DNA of 64,000 nt from Leuconostoc carnosum. Lineage in GTDB: Bacteria > Bacillota > Bacilli > Lactobacillales > Lactobacillaceae. Numbering within the stretch: the stretch's first letter is position 1; every line of letters begins with the position of its first letter. Positions 45,750 through 54,830 of the stretch are shown in pieces. The notes under the pieces were generated by a model that did not search any database, was not told the origin of the DNA, and saw only the letters and a list, made by a program, of their open reading frames with translations. A program made the position numbers and the translations under genes. Location: NCBI RefSeq assembly GCF_014207505.1, contig NZ_JACHGL010000003.1, positions 1-64,000 on the forward strand, given 5' to 3'.

Positions 45750-46092
45750 TTGACAAATAACGTGCTGATTAGTATGATTAAAGATAACGATTTTAGAAAT
45801 AAACAAGTTGAACAGAAAAGTAGTAGTTAAACAAAGCTTAGAAAACTAATGGTCGATGAAAATTAGTGTGCGTGCAACTGCGAAAATGACCTGTGATTGG
45901 TGTTAGCGAATTGGTTTACCATTTAGCTGACAACGGTTTGGCCCTCGTTACTGGGCACACCATTCGGTTAGGATCATATCCCGACACCCGATGGTTAGTG
46001 AGCAGCTCGTTAGTAATAACAGGCTAAAACTCAGAATGGTAACGCGCTTTTTAGCCGCTTCTGTATGTTAAATACAGGGCGGTTTTTTTGTT
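45750..46092 (+). promoter_or_regulatory. Promoter and methionine T-box leader
   Basis: TTGACA (45750-45755), 17 nt, TATGAT (45773-45778) start a leader of about 300 nt. Stem I shows AGAAAACTAATGGTCGATG-like loop features, and the specifier ATG (45886-45888) in GAAAATGACC is followed by the expected purine. The T-box segment AGAATGGTAACGCGC (46033-46047) precedes a terminator (46053-46088). Uncharged tRNA-Met would switch on the methionine uptake operon. Confidence 0.88.
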
Positions 46093-46191
46093 TTCTATTA
46101 ATTATGACACGTCCCTCACCAAAGCATTGGTTACTGTTTAATCGTATTTCTAAAATCTAAACAACAGACACATGTATAGGAGATTATAGTA

Positions 46192-47040
46192 ATGAGTAAA
46201 ACAAGTAAATGGCTTATCGGCGGTATTGCTGTTATCGTCATTGGTGGCATTGCATATGCTACTTTAGGTCGCAATTCATCCAAATCAGATGATAAAGTTG
46301 TTAAAGTAGGCATTATGTCAGGTTCAAAACAAGATGCCGAAATTTGGAAAACTGTTGCTAATACAGCCAAAGATAAGTATGGTATCACCTTGAAGTTCAA
46401 GGAATTTTCAGATTATACTCAACCAAACAAAGCACTAGCTGATGGTGATATTGATTTGAACGCTTTTCAACATTACTCTTTCTTAAATGCATCAAACAAA
46501 TCCACTGGTGACGACATTGTTGCTATCGGTGACACAGTTATCTCACCCATTCGTTTGTATTCAAATACCCACAAAAAATTGTCAGAATACAAAAAAGGTG
46601 ACACAATTGCAGTACCGAATGACACTTCAAACGAAAGTCGTTCATTGTATGTCTTAAAGGCAGCAGGATTAATTGATTTAAAGTCTGGCTTACAGACAGC
46701 TACCGCCAAAGATATTACTAAAAACCCTAAGCAACTGAAAATTAAAGAACTAGCTGCTGACCAAACAGCACGCTCATTATCAGATGTAGAAGGTGCTGTT
46801 GTTAATGGTACATACGCTGATACAGCTGGCTTAGACTATAAGAAAGCCATCTATGTCGAACCAATTAACAAAGATTCACATCAATGGGTCAATATCATTG
46901 CTGCTAACAAAAAAGATAAAGATAAAGCTATATTGAAAAATGTCGTCAAAGCCTATCAAACAAAAGCAACTAAAGATACCATCCAAAAAGAATACAAGGG
47001 TGTTGAGTTAGCTGCTTGGGATACTGATTTTAGTAAGTAA
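46192..47040 (+). CDS. metQ: Methionine ABC transporter binding protein MetQ, copy 1
   Basis: An NlpA/MetQ-family solute-binding protein, 282 residues. VKVGIMSGSKQDAEIW opens the mature domain, and DYTQPNKALADGDIDLNAFQ is the family core. Unlike most MetQ it has no lipobox cysteine: the N terminus (residues 6-26) is an uncleaved-type membrane helix. TAGGAG lies about 10 nt before the ATG. First gene under the Met T-box. Confidence 0.9.
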   Translation: MSKTSKWLIGGIAVIVIGGIAYATLGRNSSKSDDKVVKVGIMSGSKQDAEIWKTVANTAKDKYGITLKFKEFSDYTQPNKALADGDIDLNAFQHYSFLNASNKSTGDDIVAIGDTVISPIRLYSNTHKKLSEYKKGDTIAVPNDTSNESRSLYVLKAAGLIDLKSGLQTATAKDITKNPKQLKIKELAADQTARSLSDVEGAVVNGTYADTAGLDYKKAIYVEPINKDSHQWVNIIAANKKDKDKAILKNVVKAYQTKATKDTIQKEYKGVELAAWDTDFSK

Positions 47041-47082
47041 GTTACTAAATGACATATTTATATGTAAAAAAGGAGAAAATTT

Positions 47083-47925
47083 ATGAGTAAAAGAACAAAT
47101 TGGATTATTGCTGGTGTTGCAGTCGTTGTGGTCGCCGCTGTTGCTTATGTGAGTTTTGGTACATCAAAGTCAGCAGATAATAAAACTGTTACAGTTGGTG
47201 TGATGTCTGGTAGTAAAAGCGAAGATGAAATCTGGGATTCTGTTACTAAAACAGCTAAAGATAAGTATGGCATTACACTAAAAACGAAAAAATTCACAGA
47301 TTATTTGCAACCTAACAAGGCACTAGCAGATGGCGATATTGATTTAAACGCTTTCCAAAACTACCCATTCTTAGAAAACTGGAACAAACAATACAAAACA
47401 GATATTGTATCAATTGGTGATACTTGGACTACCCCATTACGTATTTATTCAAACCAGCATAAAAAGATATCAGAAATTAAATCCGGTGATCAAATTACAG
47501 TTGCCAATGATACTACCAACGAAGATCGTGGCATTCATCTTTTAGCTGATGCAGGCTTACTTAAAATTAAAGATACCAACACAGCTACACCAAAAGATAT
47601 CACCTCTAATCCTAAAAACTTAAAAGTCACACCAGTAGACGCTTCACAAACACCTTCATCACTAAAGGATCCCAAAGTCGGTGCGGCAGTTATCAATACA
47701 AACTTTGCTAAATCTGCTAAGTTAGACCTTGATTCAGCCATTTATATTGAAGGCCTGAATAAAGACACGGAAAAGTACTTCAACTTTATTGCCGCCAATA
47801 AGAAAGACAAAGATAAAGCCATTTATAAAGATGTTGTAAAAGCTTTCCAGACAAAAGAAACAAAAGATCTTGTTAAAAAACTTTATGGTTCATCACAAAT
47901 TACTGTATGGGACTATAAAAAGTAA
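47083..47925 (+). CDS. metQ: Methionine ABC transporter binding protein MetQ, copy 2
   Basis: A close tandem paralogue of copy 1, 280 residues. It has the same architecture: N-terminal membrane anchor without cysteine, VTVGVMSGSKSEDEIW and DYLQPNKALADGDIDLNAFQ. The pair may differ in ligand (L-Met, D-Met, methionine sulfoxide or Met peptides). AAAGGAG is 7 nt before the ATG; 42 nt separate it from copy 1. Confidence 0.9.
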   Translation: MSKRTNWIIAGVAVVVVAAVAYVSFGTSKSADNKTVTVGVMSGSKSEDEIWDSVTKTAKDKYGITLKTKKFTDYLQPNKALADGDIDLNAFQNYPFLENWNKQYKTDIVSIGDTWTTPLRIYSNQHKKISEIKSGDQITVANDTTNEDRGIHLLADAGLLKIKDTNTATPKDITSNPKNLKVTPVDASQTPSSLKDPKVGAAVINTNFAKSAKLDLDSAIYIEGLNKDTEKYFNFIAANKKDKDKAIYKDVVKAFQTKETKDLVKKLYGSSQITVWDYKK

Positions 47926-48011
47926 GTTTCTAATTTTTATATCAACACATGATAGTATAATCTGTCATGTACATACTGCAACAATTATTATTTTTAAAAA
48001 GGAAGTCAGCC

Positions 48012-49343
48012 ATGGAAATACGAAAACAGTATATTGAATTATTACGTGAATTGATTGCTATACCAAGTGTCTCTGCGAAAGAAGCCTATTTACCCGAAGC
48101 AGCACATCTCATAGCCGATGCTTTTCGTGGATTAGGTGCTGATGTCATCTATGACGATACTTATTTTGCACCATTCGTCCTAGCAACTTTCCAGAGCAAG
48201 GTACCAAATGCTAAGCAGCTTGTGATTTATAATCATTATGATGTACAACCTGCTGAACCACTAGATTTGTGGGCAACAGATGCTTGGACCCTAACAGAAA
48301 AAAATGGTAAGTTGTATGGCCGGGGTGTTGATGATGATAAAGGTAATTTAACGGCAAGGTTGTCAGCTATTGCGGAATATTTAACTGAACATAATAATCA
48401 ATTACCGATAAACATTACCTTTATTGTCGAAGGATCTGAAGAAACTTCATCACGCCATCTAGACGACTACCTGGCTAAACATCATCATCATTTAAGTGCT
48501 GACTTGGTTATTTGGGAGTCAGGCGGTAAAAATGTGAATGAGGAAATTGAGATTTTCGGCGGTAATAAAGGCATTGTTACCTTTGACATGACCGCTAAAA
48601 CAGCAAATAATGATTTACATTCGTCGTTATCTGCTATTGTTGATTCAGCATCACTGCGTTTATCACAAGCTATTGCGTCCTTATTTGATCATCATGGTAA
48701 CATCGCTGTTCCTCACTTCTATGATGACATTGCCATACCAAACGCGAGAGAGAAACAACTCGTTGCAGCGTTACCACTAACACGCGACTCACTAATTACG
48801 CAACATGGTATTAAAGTCCCACTATACACTGATCGTAACGGTGATGATTTAAAAGAAACCCTTTATTTCAAACCAACAATCAACATTGAAGGTATTCAGT
48901 CGGGTTATAATAGTGCTGGCGTTAAAACTGTTTTACCAGCTACAGCCACGGCTAAAGCCGAAGCTCGTCTGGTGCCTAATATGGATCCAGATGTTACTTT
49001 ACAGCGAATCAAAGATCATTTGCAAGAACAAGGTTTGTCAGATATAGTAGTAACCAAGACGCTGGGGCAACCTGGTTATCGTAGTGACATGTCTGATTCT
49101 GAAATTTTACGTGTTATTGATATCACTGCCCATTATTACAAAGCCCAACCAATAGTGATACCAACTTCTCCCGGAACTGGTCCTATGTTTTATATCCATG
49201 AGGCCCTACAAGCCCCTATCGCTAGTTTAGGTATTGGCTATAGCCATGCCTTAGACCATGCCCCAAATGAAAATATTCGTCTAACTGACTATAATCAACA
49301 TATAGACGTGATTAAAGAACTGATTAGGAGTTATGAATTATGA
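48012..49343 (+). CDS. M20 family metallopeptidase (dipeptidase-like)
   Basis: 443 residues from [15 protein letters not shown], chosen because AAGGA stands about 8 nt upstream. The zinc ligands are seen in [10 protein letters not shown] and [10 protein letters not shown], and the catalytic pair in VEGSEETSS. It sits between metQ and metN and overlaps metN by 4 bp, an arrangement known in lactobacilli. It may release methionine from imported dipeptides or N-acyl derivatives (inference). Confidence 0.88.
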   Translation: MEIRKQYIELLRELIAIPSVSAKEAYLPEAAHLIADAFRGLGADVIYDDTYFAPFVLATFQSKVPNAKQLVIYNHYDVQPAEPLDLWATDAWTLTEKNGKLYGRGVDDDKGNLTARLSAIAEYLTEHNNQLPINITFIVEGSEETSSRHLDDYLAKHHHHLSADLVIWESGGKNVNEEIEIFGGNKGIVTFDMTAKTANNDLHSSLSAIVDSASLRLSQAIASLFDHHGNIAVPHFYDDIAIPNAREKQLVAALPLTRDSLITQHGIKVPLYTDRNGDDLKETLYFKPTINIEGIQSGYNSAGVKTVLPATATAKAEARLVPNMDPDVTLQRIKDHLQEQGLSDIVVTKTLGQPGYRSDMSDSEILRVIDITAHYYKAQPIVIPTSPGTGPMFYIHEALQAPIASLGIGYSHALDHAPNENIRLTDYNQHIDVIKELIRSYEL

Positions 49344-50419
49344 GTAATCCCATTATTGCACTTGATAATATTAATGTGACTTTCCATCAAAAGAAACGCA
49401 CCATTGAAGCCGTTAAAAATGTCTCAGTACACGTCGAACGTGGTGATGTTTACGGTATTGTGGGCTATTCAGGTGCTGGTAAATCAACCCTTGTTCGTGT
49501 CATTAACCTCTTACAAGAACCAACCAGTGGTTCTGTTATTGTCAATGATGAAACTTTTTTCCAAGCTGATAGTGAAGGTGCTAAAAAAACACGCATTACC
49601 AATAACGACTTACGTAATCGTCGTCGTAAAATTGGCATGATTTTCCAGCATTTTAATTTGCTCAATGAACGTACTGTCACAGAAAACGTCGCTTTTGCAC
49701 TACAAAACAGTGAATTACCAGCAAAAGAAAAAGCTGAAAAAGTCCGTGATTTACTAGCACTTGTTGATTTATCAGATCGTGCCGAACAATATCCTTCACA
49801 ACTTTCTGGTGGACAAAAGCAGCGTGTTGCTATTGCACGTGCTTTAGCAAATGACCCTGAAATTTTAATTTCCGATGAAGCAACATCTGCTTTAGATCCA
49901 AAAACAACTAATCAAATTTTAGCCTTGCTTAAAAAATTGAATAAAGAATTTGGATTAACAATTGTTTTGATTACACACGAAATGCAAGCTGTTAAAGAAA
50001 TCGCCAATAAAGTTGCCGTCATGCAAGATGGTGAGATTATTGAACGCGGCTCATTGCTTGATATTTTCGCACAACCTAATGAACAACTAACCAAAGAATT
50101 TATTGAAACTGCCACAAATATTGATAAAGCCATCGCAACGATTAGTGCACAACCATTGGTCACAAATTTGAAGCCCAATGAATTGTTTGTACGATTATCT
50201 TATGTCGGTGACACAACCGATGAGCCTTTAATTACTGGTTTATTCCGAGATTTCCAAGTAACAGCTAACATTTTGTACGGTAATATTGAAATTTTACAGG
50301 ACACACCTGTAGGCTCATTATTAATCATTCTAGCTGGTACTGCTGAGCAAGTTAAGTCAGCCATCGCAACGTTGGCCGACCATCATGTTGTCATTGAAGT
50401 TATTAAAGGAGGCAAATAA
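49340..50419 (+). CDS. metN: Methionine ABC transporter ATPase
   Basis: 359 residues: ATPase domain with Walker [13 protein letters not shown], signature [15 protein letters not shown] and Walker [14 protein letters not shown], then the C-terminal NIL domain (about residues 275-359) that binds methionine and inhibits the transporter. Paired with metI, it overlaps the M20 gene by 4 bp. Confidence 0.95.
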   Translation: MSNPIIALDNINVTFHQKKRTIEAVKNVSVHVERGDVYGIVGYSGAGKSTLVRVINLLQEPTSGSVIVNDETFFQADSEGAKKTRITNNDLRNRRRKIGMIFQHFNLLNERTVTENVAFALQNSELPAKEKAEKVRDLLALVDLSDRAEQYPSQLSGGQKQRVAIARALANDPEILISDEATSALDPKTTNQILALLKKLNKEFGLTIVLITHEMQAVKEIANKVAVMQDGEIIERGSLLDIFAQPNEQLTKEFIETATNIDKAIATISAQPLVTNLKPNELFVRLSYVGDTTDEPLITGLFRDFQVTANILYGNIEILQDTPVGSLLIILAGTAEQVKSAIATLADHHVVIEVIKGGK

Positions 50420-50421
50420 TT

Positions 50422-51117
50422 ATGAGTAAATGGTTTGCAGATACATTTCCAAATGTTGTTTACCAAGGCTGGACTGGTGATACTGGTTGGCTAACTGCCA
50501 TCGGCCAAACATTTTATATGACTTTTGGATCAGCACTTTTTGGTGGTATATTGGGACTAATTTTTGGTATGGGTCTGATTATTACATCATCTAACGGTAT
50601 TTCTCCGAATCGAACAGTTTTTTGGATTCTTGATAAAGTTGTTTCTACGTTCCGTGCGGTCCCTTTTATTATTTTACTAGCCGCCATTGCCCCTCTAACA
50701 AAACTAATTGTTGGTACACAAATTGGTAGCACTGCAGCCCTCGTACCGTTATCATTAGGTGTCTTCCCATTCTATGCTCGTCAAATCCAAGTGGCTTTGG
50801 CAGAAGTTGATAGTGGTATTGTCGAGGCTGCTCAAGCCATTGGTTCATCCTTTTGGGACATTGTCTTCGGTGTCTATTTGCGTGAAGGCCGTTCTGAAAT
50901 TATCCGTGTGTCAACTGTTACTCTGATTAGTTTGATTGGTTTAACAGCCATGGCAGGTGCCATTGGTGCTGGTGGTCTTGGTACTATGGCCTTATCTTAT
51001 GGTTACCAACGATATGCGAATGATACCACTTGGTTAGCAACGCTACTTGTTTTGGTATTTGTATTAATTGTACAAGTTGTTGGTGACATCCTAGCCAAAA
51101 AGTTCAGTCACAAATAA
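50422..51117 (+). CDS. metI: Methionine ABC transporter permease
   Basis: 231 residues with five hydrophobic helices and the coupling motif EAAQAIGSSFWDIVFGVYL. FRAVPFIILLAAIAPLTK is typical of MetI. AAAGGAGG is 8 nt before the ATG. Last gene of the Met T-box operon, closed by a symmetrical terminator. Confidence 0.95.
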   Translation: MSKWFADTFPNVVYQGWTGDTGWLTAIGQTFYMTFGSALFGGILGLIFGMGLIITSSNGISPNRTVFWILDKVVSTFRAVPFIILLAAIAPLTKLIVGTQIGSTAALVPLSLGVFPFYARQIQVALAEVDSGIVEAAQAIGSSFWDIVFGVYLREGRSEIIRVSTVTLISLIGLTAMAGAIGAGGLGTMALSYGYQRYANDTTWLATLLVLVFVLIVQVVGDILAKKFSHK

Positions 51118-51119
51118 TC

Positions 51120-51170
51120 ATAGATGACAAAAAACGATGGTTAATCACACCATCGTTTTTTGTCATCTAT
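51120..51170. terminator. Bidirectional terminator, 22-bp perfect stem
   Basis: Arms 51120-51141 and 51149-51170 are exact complements with a 7-nt loop and internal A/T runs on both sides, between convergent metI and gntR. Confidence 0.85.
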
Positions 51171-51171
51171 T

Positions 51172-51882
51172 TTATCGTGTCAACGTAAATTCAAAACGTT
51201 CGCCAACATAGTACGAACGCACATATTCAAACGGTAACTCAGTATTTTCGGCAAATGACACTTGACGGACAGTCAAAATGGCATCCCCGCGTTTAATTTG
51301 CAAAAGTTCAGATAAACGTTCGTTAGCTAAACCAGCAGAAATTGTTTGTGTTGCCCGACCTGGAACAATGTTTGCTCCTTCAAGCGTCGCATAGAGCGAT
51401 TCAGTCAATTCATTTTTTGAAAAATCTTCAATTAATTTAACTGGTAATGTCGTTCGCTCTAACAAAATTGGTTCATCATCGCCCATTCGCAACCGTTCCA
51501 TCACTAAAACTTCATCATTTTCAAAGAGTTTCAGATGCATCATTTCTGATGCTGATGGTGACGTAATTTTGTAGCTTACCGTCTTTGTCTTGGCCACACG
51601 CCCTGTGCTTGCCATTAACTCAGTAAAACTTGTGATACCCAGCACACGCTCGGATACTTTTTGTTCAGCCACGTAGGTACCAGACCCTATTTTTCGTTCT
51701 AACAGACCCTCATCAACCAATGTTTGAATAGCTTGACGTAAGGTCATACGTGATACATCAAACTCATCTGCTAACTCACGCTCAGCTGGTAAACGCTCCT
51801 GTGCTCGCCATTCACCCGCCTCAACACGCGACTTGATTTGATTATGAATTTGAATATAGCGTGGTATTATTGGTTTTCCCAT
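51172..51882 (-). CDS. nagR: GntR family regulator, NagR/YvoA type
   Basis: 236 residues. N-terminal winged helix (PRYIQIHNQIKSRVEAGEW, then LADEFDVSRMTLRQAIQTLV) and a C-terminal UTRA effector domain. It overlaps nagA by 1 bp and its frame resembles NagR of B. subtilis, which binds glucosamine-6-P or GlcNAc-6-P. A matching operator lies at the nagA promoter. Confidence 0.9.
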   Translation of the reverse strand: MGKPIIPRYIQIHNQIKSRVEAGEWRAQERLPAERELADEFDVSRMTLRQAIQTLVDEGLLERKIGSGTYVAEQKVSERVLGITSFTELMASTGRVAKTKTVSYKITSPSASEMMHLKLFENDEVLVMERLRMGDDEPILLERTTLPVKLIEDFSKNELTESLYATLEGANIVPGRATQTISAGLANERLSELLQIKRGDAILTVRQVSFAENTELPFEYVRSYYVGERFEFTLTR

Positions 51883-53027
51883 TAACTTTCTCGTGCAAAG
51901 CGGCGACCATATGAATATGTTGCCACTAAGTGCATCCTTTCCTCGTCAAAAATATTAAAATCAGCATCTTTCCCAGCTGCCAGATGGCCTTTCTGAGTTA
52001 AACCAAATTCCTGTGCCTGATTAACTGAACTCATTTGTACTGCATCTTGAATACTTGCAGATGTAAATTTCTGAATATTACTAAAGGCATCATCGTATGA
52101 CAAAACTGATCCGGCTAAATGACCATTATCCAAGCGCGCCTGCTTATCTTTAACCGTAACTTTTTGTCCACCCAATTCAGAAATACCGTTTCCCAGTCCT
52201 TCAGCACGCATTGAATCTGTCACTAAATCTAATCTGTGCGCACCCTTTAATCTAAAGGCAATTTCTAACATTTCTGGTACGACATGGAAACCATCCGCAA
52301 TTAGTTCACCAGTAATTGATTCTTCAATCATACCATGCCCCGTCACACCTGGTTCTCGATGGTGTAGCGGGCGTTGCGCATTATACAAATGTGTCATGTG
52401 CGTGGCGCGTGAATGGCGTAATTGGTCACGTGTGGCATTAGAATGACCAATCGAAGGCACAATTTGGTGTGCCAACATGAATGTTTCAAAATCAGGTAAT
52501 CCACCATTTTCAGGGGCATAAGTAACCAAACGAATACGTTCACCTGATAATTCGTACCACTTTTTTAATAGTGCGGTGTCTGGATTGATAATGTATGCTT
52601 CAGGTTGCGCACCCATAAATGTTTTATTAATAAATGGACCTTCAAGATGAATCCCCTGAATAACTGGATTTGTTTTTGCTACTTGATTAATAGTTGATAA
52701 GGCACGTTCAATACGTTGCGGTGATTGTGTCATAGTCGTTGGAAATAGTGATGTAATACCTTCTGTGACCATTTTATTGACCATTTCATCGAGCGCATCA
52801 GCATCACCATCCATTGTATCTAACCCATAGCCACCATGCTTATGAACGTCAATAAAACCTGGCACAATTAACTTACCGGTTCCCTCTTTGACGATTTCAT
52901 CATCATTTTGTGCCACAAAGTCGACCATATAACCAACTTCTTGAATACTATCTGTAAACCGCATAAATGCATCCGGCATATGCTTGTAACCCGTATAAAG
53001 ATTAATATTTTTGAGTAATTTTGCCAT
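51882..53027 (-). CDS. nagA: N-acetylglucosamine-6-phosphate deacetylase
   Basis: Deacetylates GlcNAc-6-P to glucosamine-6-P, in amino-sugar use and cell-wall recycling. About 381 residues from MAKLLKNINLYTG. It is an amidohydrolase with the metal motif PGFIDVHKHGGYG, HLEGPFI, IGHSNAT and THLYNAQ. The longer upstream frame starts at an ATG 0-1 nt from AGGAGG, too close to use. The chosen ATG instead has the Shine-Dalgarno 50 nt away beyond a stem. Confidence 0.93.
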   Translation of the reverse strand: MAKLLKNINLYTGYKHMPDAFMRFTDSIQEVGYMVDFVAQNDDEIVKEGTGKLIVPGFIDVHKHGGYGLDTMDGDADALDEMVNKMVTEGITSLFPTTMTQSPQRIERALSTINQVAKTNPVIQGIHLEGPFINKTFMGAQPEAYIINPDTALLKKWYELSGERIRLVTYAPENGGLPDFETFMLAHQIVPSIGHSNATRDQLRHSRATHMTHLYNAQRPLHHREPGVTGHGMIEESITGELIADGFHVVPEMLEIAFRLKGAHRLDLVTDSMRAEGLGNGISELGGQKVTVKDKQARLDNGHLAGSVLSYDDAFSNIQKFTSASIQDAVQMSSVNQAQEFGLTQKGHLAAGKDADFNIFDEERMHLVATYSYGRRFARES

Positions 53028-53081
53028 TATTTCACGTATGCCAATGGCTACAAATGATACGCATCCACGACACATTCCTCC
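53028..53081 (-). promoter_or_regulatory. nagA leader: Shine-Dalgarno, 7-bp stem, then start codon
   Basis: GGAGG (53077-53081), 13 nt, arms 53057-53063 and 53033-53039 (TGCGTAT/ATACGTG, two G-U pairs), then 5 nt to the ATG. Short GTG and ATG leader frames are also possible here. Confidence 0.4.
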
Positions 53082-53096
53082 TGATTTATTAACTTT

Positions 53097-53119
53097 ATTA
53101 TAATTGGTATAGACCGATT
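53097..53119 (-). promoter_or_regulatory. nagA promoter with NagR (dre-type) operator
   Basis: AATTGGTATAGACCGATT (53102-53119, plus strand) resembles the dre operator of YvoA/NagR, a TGGTCTAGACCA-like palindrome. It lies directly upstream of the -10 TATAAT (53097-53102, minus strand), positioned to block polymerase. Confidence 0.75.
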
Positions 53120-53142
53120 TTGCAAATAAATATATTTAAAAT

Positions 53143-53166
53143 AAAAAAAGCGAAATATTATTTCGC
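53143..53166 (-). terminator. Terminator overlapping the end of the PgpA-like gene
   Basis: GCGAAAT-AATA-TTTCGC stem and seven T on the minus strand; the stem includes the last codons of the gene. Confidence 0.75.
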
Positions 53167-53676
53167 CAAGTGTTTATCAGAAGCCACAATATTGGTCGCA
53201 TATTTATGCGCCACCTTAGAAGCAGCTGCAGCCGCTAAAGCGCCAACAATGTCATCAGCAAAGGTTGTCACAGCAGATGTTGTCTTCCCTTTACGGTCTA
53301 GTTCGCCAACCAATCCGACTTTTATTTTATCAATGTAACCATAATTAGTGACGCCAATCGTGTCAAACGACATAGCAATAGCTGTACCAAGTGTTTCATC
53401 AACCCCAAACAAAGCATCATCGTTATCGATTAAATCTTGCAAAGGTGATTCCAATAAGTGTGCTTCAGCTAGACGATCTAATTCTAAAGCAACCCATATT
53501 TGATGCTGAACAACCCGCTTATGCAATATGCTAACAAGTGCCTCTTCAACTTGGACTATTGTCAGATTAGGTACATAAGAAGCTTCACTATCATAGGCGA
53601 TGACCGCAATATCATGTAAGGTAATGTCATGTTTTTTGAGTTTTTCAACGGTATTCTCGTATGTTGCGTACTGCAT
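53158..53676 (-). CDS. Phosphatidylglycerophosphatase A-like protein
   Basis: 172 residues of the PgpA/YutG family, with FDTIGVTNYGYIDK, KVGLVGELDRKGK and DDIVGALAAAAAS, the usual C-terminal signature. It may dephosphorylate phosphatidylglycerophosphate in phospholipid synthesis. AAGGGGG is 6 nt before the ATG. Confidence 0.85.
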   Translation of the reverse strand: MQYATYENTVEKLKKHDITLHDIAVIAYDSEASYVPNLTIVQVEEALVSILHKRVVQHQIWVALELDRLAEAHLLESPLQDLIDNDDALFGVDETLGTAIAMSFDTIGVTNYGYIDKIKVGLVGELDRKGKTTSAVTTFADDIVGALAAAAASKVAHKYATNIVASDKHLAK

Positions 53677-53746
53677 GGTGTTCCCCCTTAGGCTTTTTTA
53701 ATAGTATAAACGAAAAAACATTTTCTGACAAAGATAAAAATTGTAC

Positions 53747-53775
53747 TTGCAATACAAAGTAAAAGTATGTAAAAT
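53747..53775 (+). promoter_or_regulatory. tRNA-Gln promoter
   Basis: TTGCAA (53747-53752), 17-nt spacer, TAAAAT (53770-53775); start near 53782, just before the tRNA. Confidence 0.75.
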
Positions 53776-53787
53776 AGTTAGAGTAAT

Positions 53788-53859
53788 TGCCCCTTGGCCA
53801 AGCGGTAAGGCGGTGGCTTCTGGTGCCACTACGCGCTGGTTCGAATCCAGCAGGGGCAA
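53788..53859 (+). tRNA. tRNA-Gln (anticodon CTG)
   Basis: A complete cloverleaf: acceptor stem TGCCCCT/AGGGGCA (53788-53794, 53852-53858), D stem GCC/GGC, anticodon stem GTGGC/GCCAC around the loop TTCTGGT with anticodon CTG (53820-53822), T stem GCTGG/CCAGC around TTCGAAT, and discriminator A. No encoded CCA. It reads CAG codons, so a separate TTG isoacceptor should exist elsewhere. Confidence 0.95.
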
Positions 53860-53864
53860 TAACT

Positions 53865-53890
53865 TAGCGATCTGATTGATCGCTTTTTTT
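53865..53890 (+). terminator. Terminator after tRNA-Gln
   Basis: GCGATC-TGATT-GATCGC stem followed by seven T. Confidence 0.85.
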
Positions 53891-53972
53891 GTAGCTAATT
53901 TTTATCAAATAATCACCTGTTATTTTTTAAATATTCGTTTAATATTCTCATGTTAGTTATTCTCGATTTTGT

Positions 53973-54155
53973 TTGCGTAAAGCACACAATTATGTTAAAT
54001 TTAGTATGTAGTTTAATATTCAACAATCTGGGGTGCCCTTTGGCTGAGAGATACCCATTGAACCTGATCTGGCTAGCACCAGCGAAGGGAGAATTGCTTT
54101 TTTAGTAGAAAGATAAGCAAACTCTCGGCTCATTAATGACTCGAGAGTTTTTTGT
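53973..54155 (+). promoter_or_regulatory. TPP riboswitch with promoter and terminator
   Basis: A promoter (TTGCGT 53973-53978, TTAAAT 53995-54000) leads into the thi-box: GGGGTGCCC, CTGAGA, ACCTGATCTGG and GCACCAGCGAAGGGA (54022-54099), all conserved TPP aptamer parts. An intrinsic terminator follows (54119-54154, CTCTCG/CGAGAG then T). TPP would stop transcription of the thiamine-precursor uptake operon. Confidence 0.95.
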
Positions 54156-54248
54156 TTCCACTAATTCATAAGCAAAAACTGTGACTCAATTCTATTTGGA
54201 CCAGAAACGTGATAAAAGCTACAAAAAAATTCTGGAGGCATATTAATT

Positions 54249-54830
54249 ATGCAAACTATTTTAAAGTCAAAATCAACACGCTGGGCATTACGCGATGTCT
54301 TGTTACTAGCGTTCGTTGCCGTATTTATCGGTTTTATTTTCTGGGTCCTTGGTCCAGTTTATAATATCCTTTCAGCGGCCCTTACCCCTATGGGCCTAGA
54401 ACCTTTTGCAAATAACCTTTTGCTGGGTGGTTGGATGATGGCCGCACCATTAGCCAGTATCTTAATCAAACAAGCCGGTGCTGGTGTGCTTGGCGAAGTT
54501 TTTGCTGCAGCAGTTGAAATGTTACTTGGCGGTCAATGGGGTGTGGCAACACTACTCTCAGGATTAGTACAAGGTGTTGGTAGTGAAGCAGGATTTGCCA
54601 TTTTAGGCTACAAGAATTGGCGCTGGCAAGCGATTTTCGCTTCAGCTGTAACAGGAACTATCGTGACTTTTGTCTGGTCACTATTTAGAGATGGTTACAC
54701 ATCATATAGCTTTGGTCTACTCGTTGCACTATTCATCACACGCTTTATTTCTCTTCTTTTCTTTGGTGGTGTCCTTGTTGTTGCTATTCAAAAATTGATT
54801 GAGAAAGCTGGTGTCCTACGTCGTGACTAA
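54249..54830 (+). CDS. ykoE: HMP/thiamine ECF transporter substrate-binding component YkoE
   Basis: 193 residues with about five to six hydrophobic helices. It opens with TRWALRDVLLLAFVAVFIGF, as in YkoE. Together with YkoD and YkoC it imports hydroxymethylpyrimidine or thiamine. TGGAGG is about 10 nt before the ATG. First gene under the TPP riboswitch. Confidence 0.93.
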   Translation: MQTILKSKSTRWALRDVLLLAFVAVFIGFIFWVLGPVYNILSAALTPMGLEPFANNLLLGGWMMAAPLASILIKQAGAGVLGEVFAAAVEMLLGGQWGVATLLSGLVQGVGSEAGFAILGYKNWRWQAIFASAVTGTIVTFVWSLFRDGYTSYSFGLLVALFITRFISLLFFGGVLVVAIQKLIEKAGVLRRD

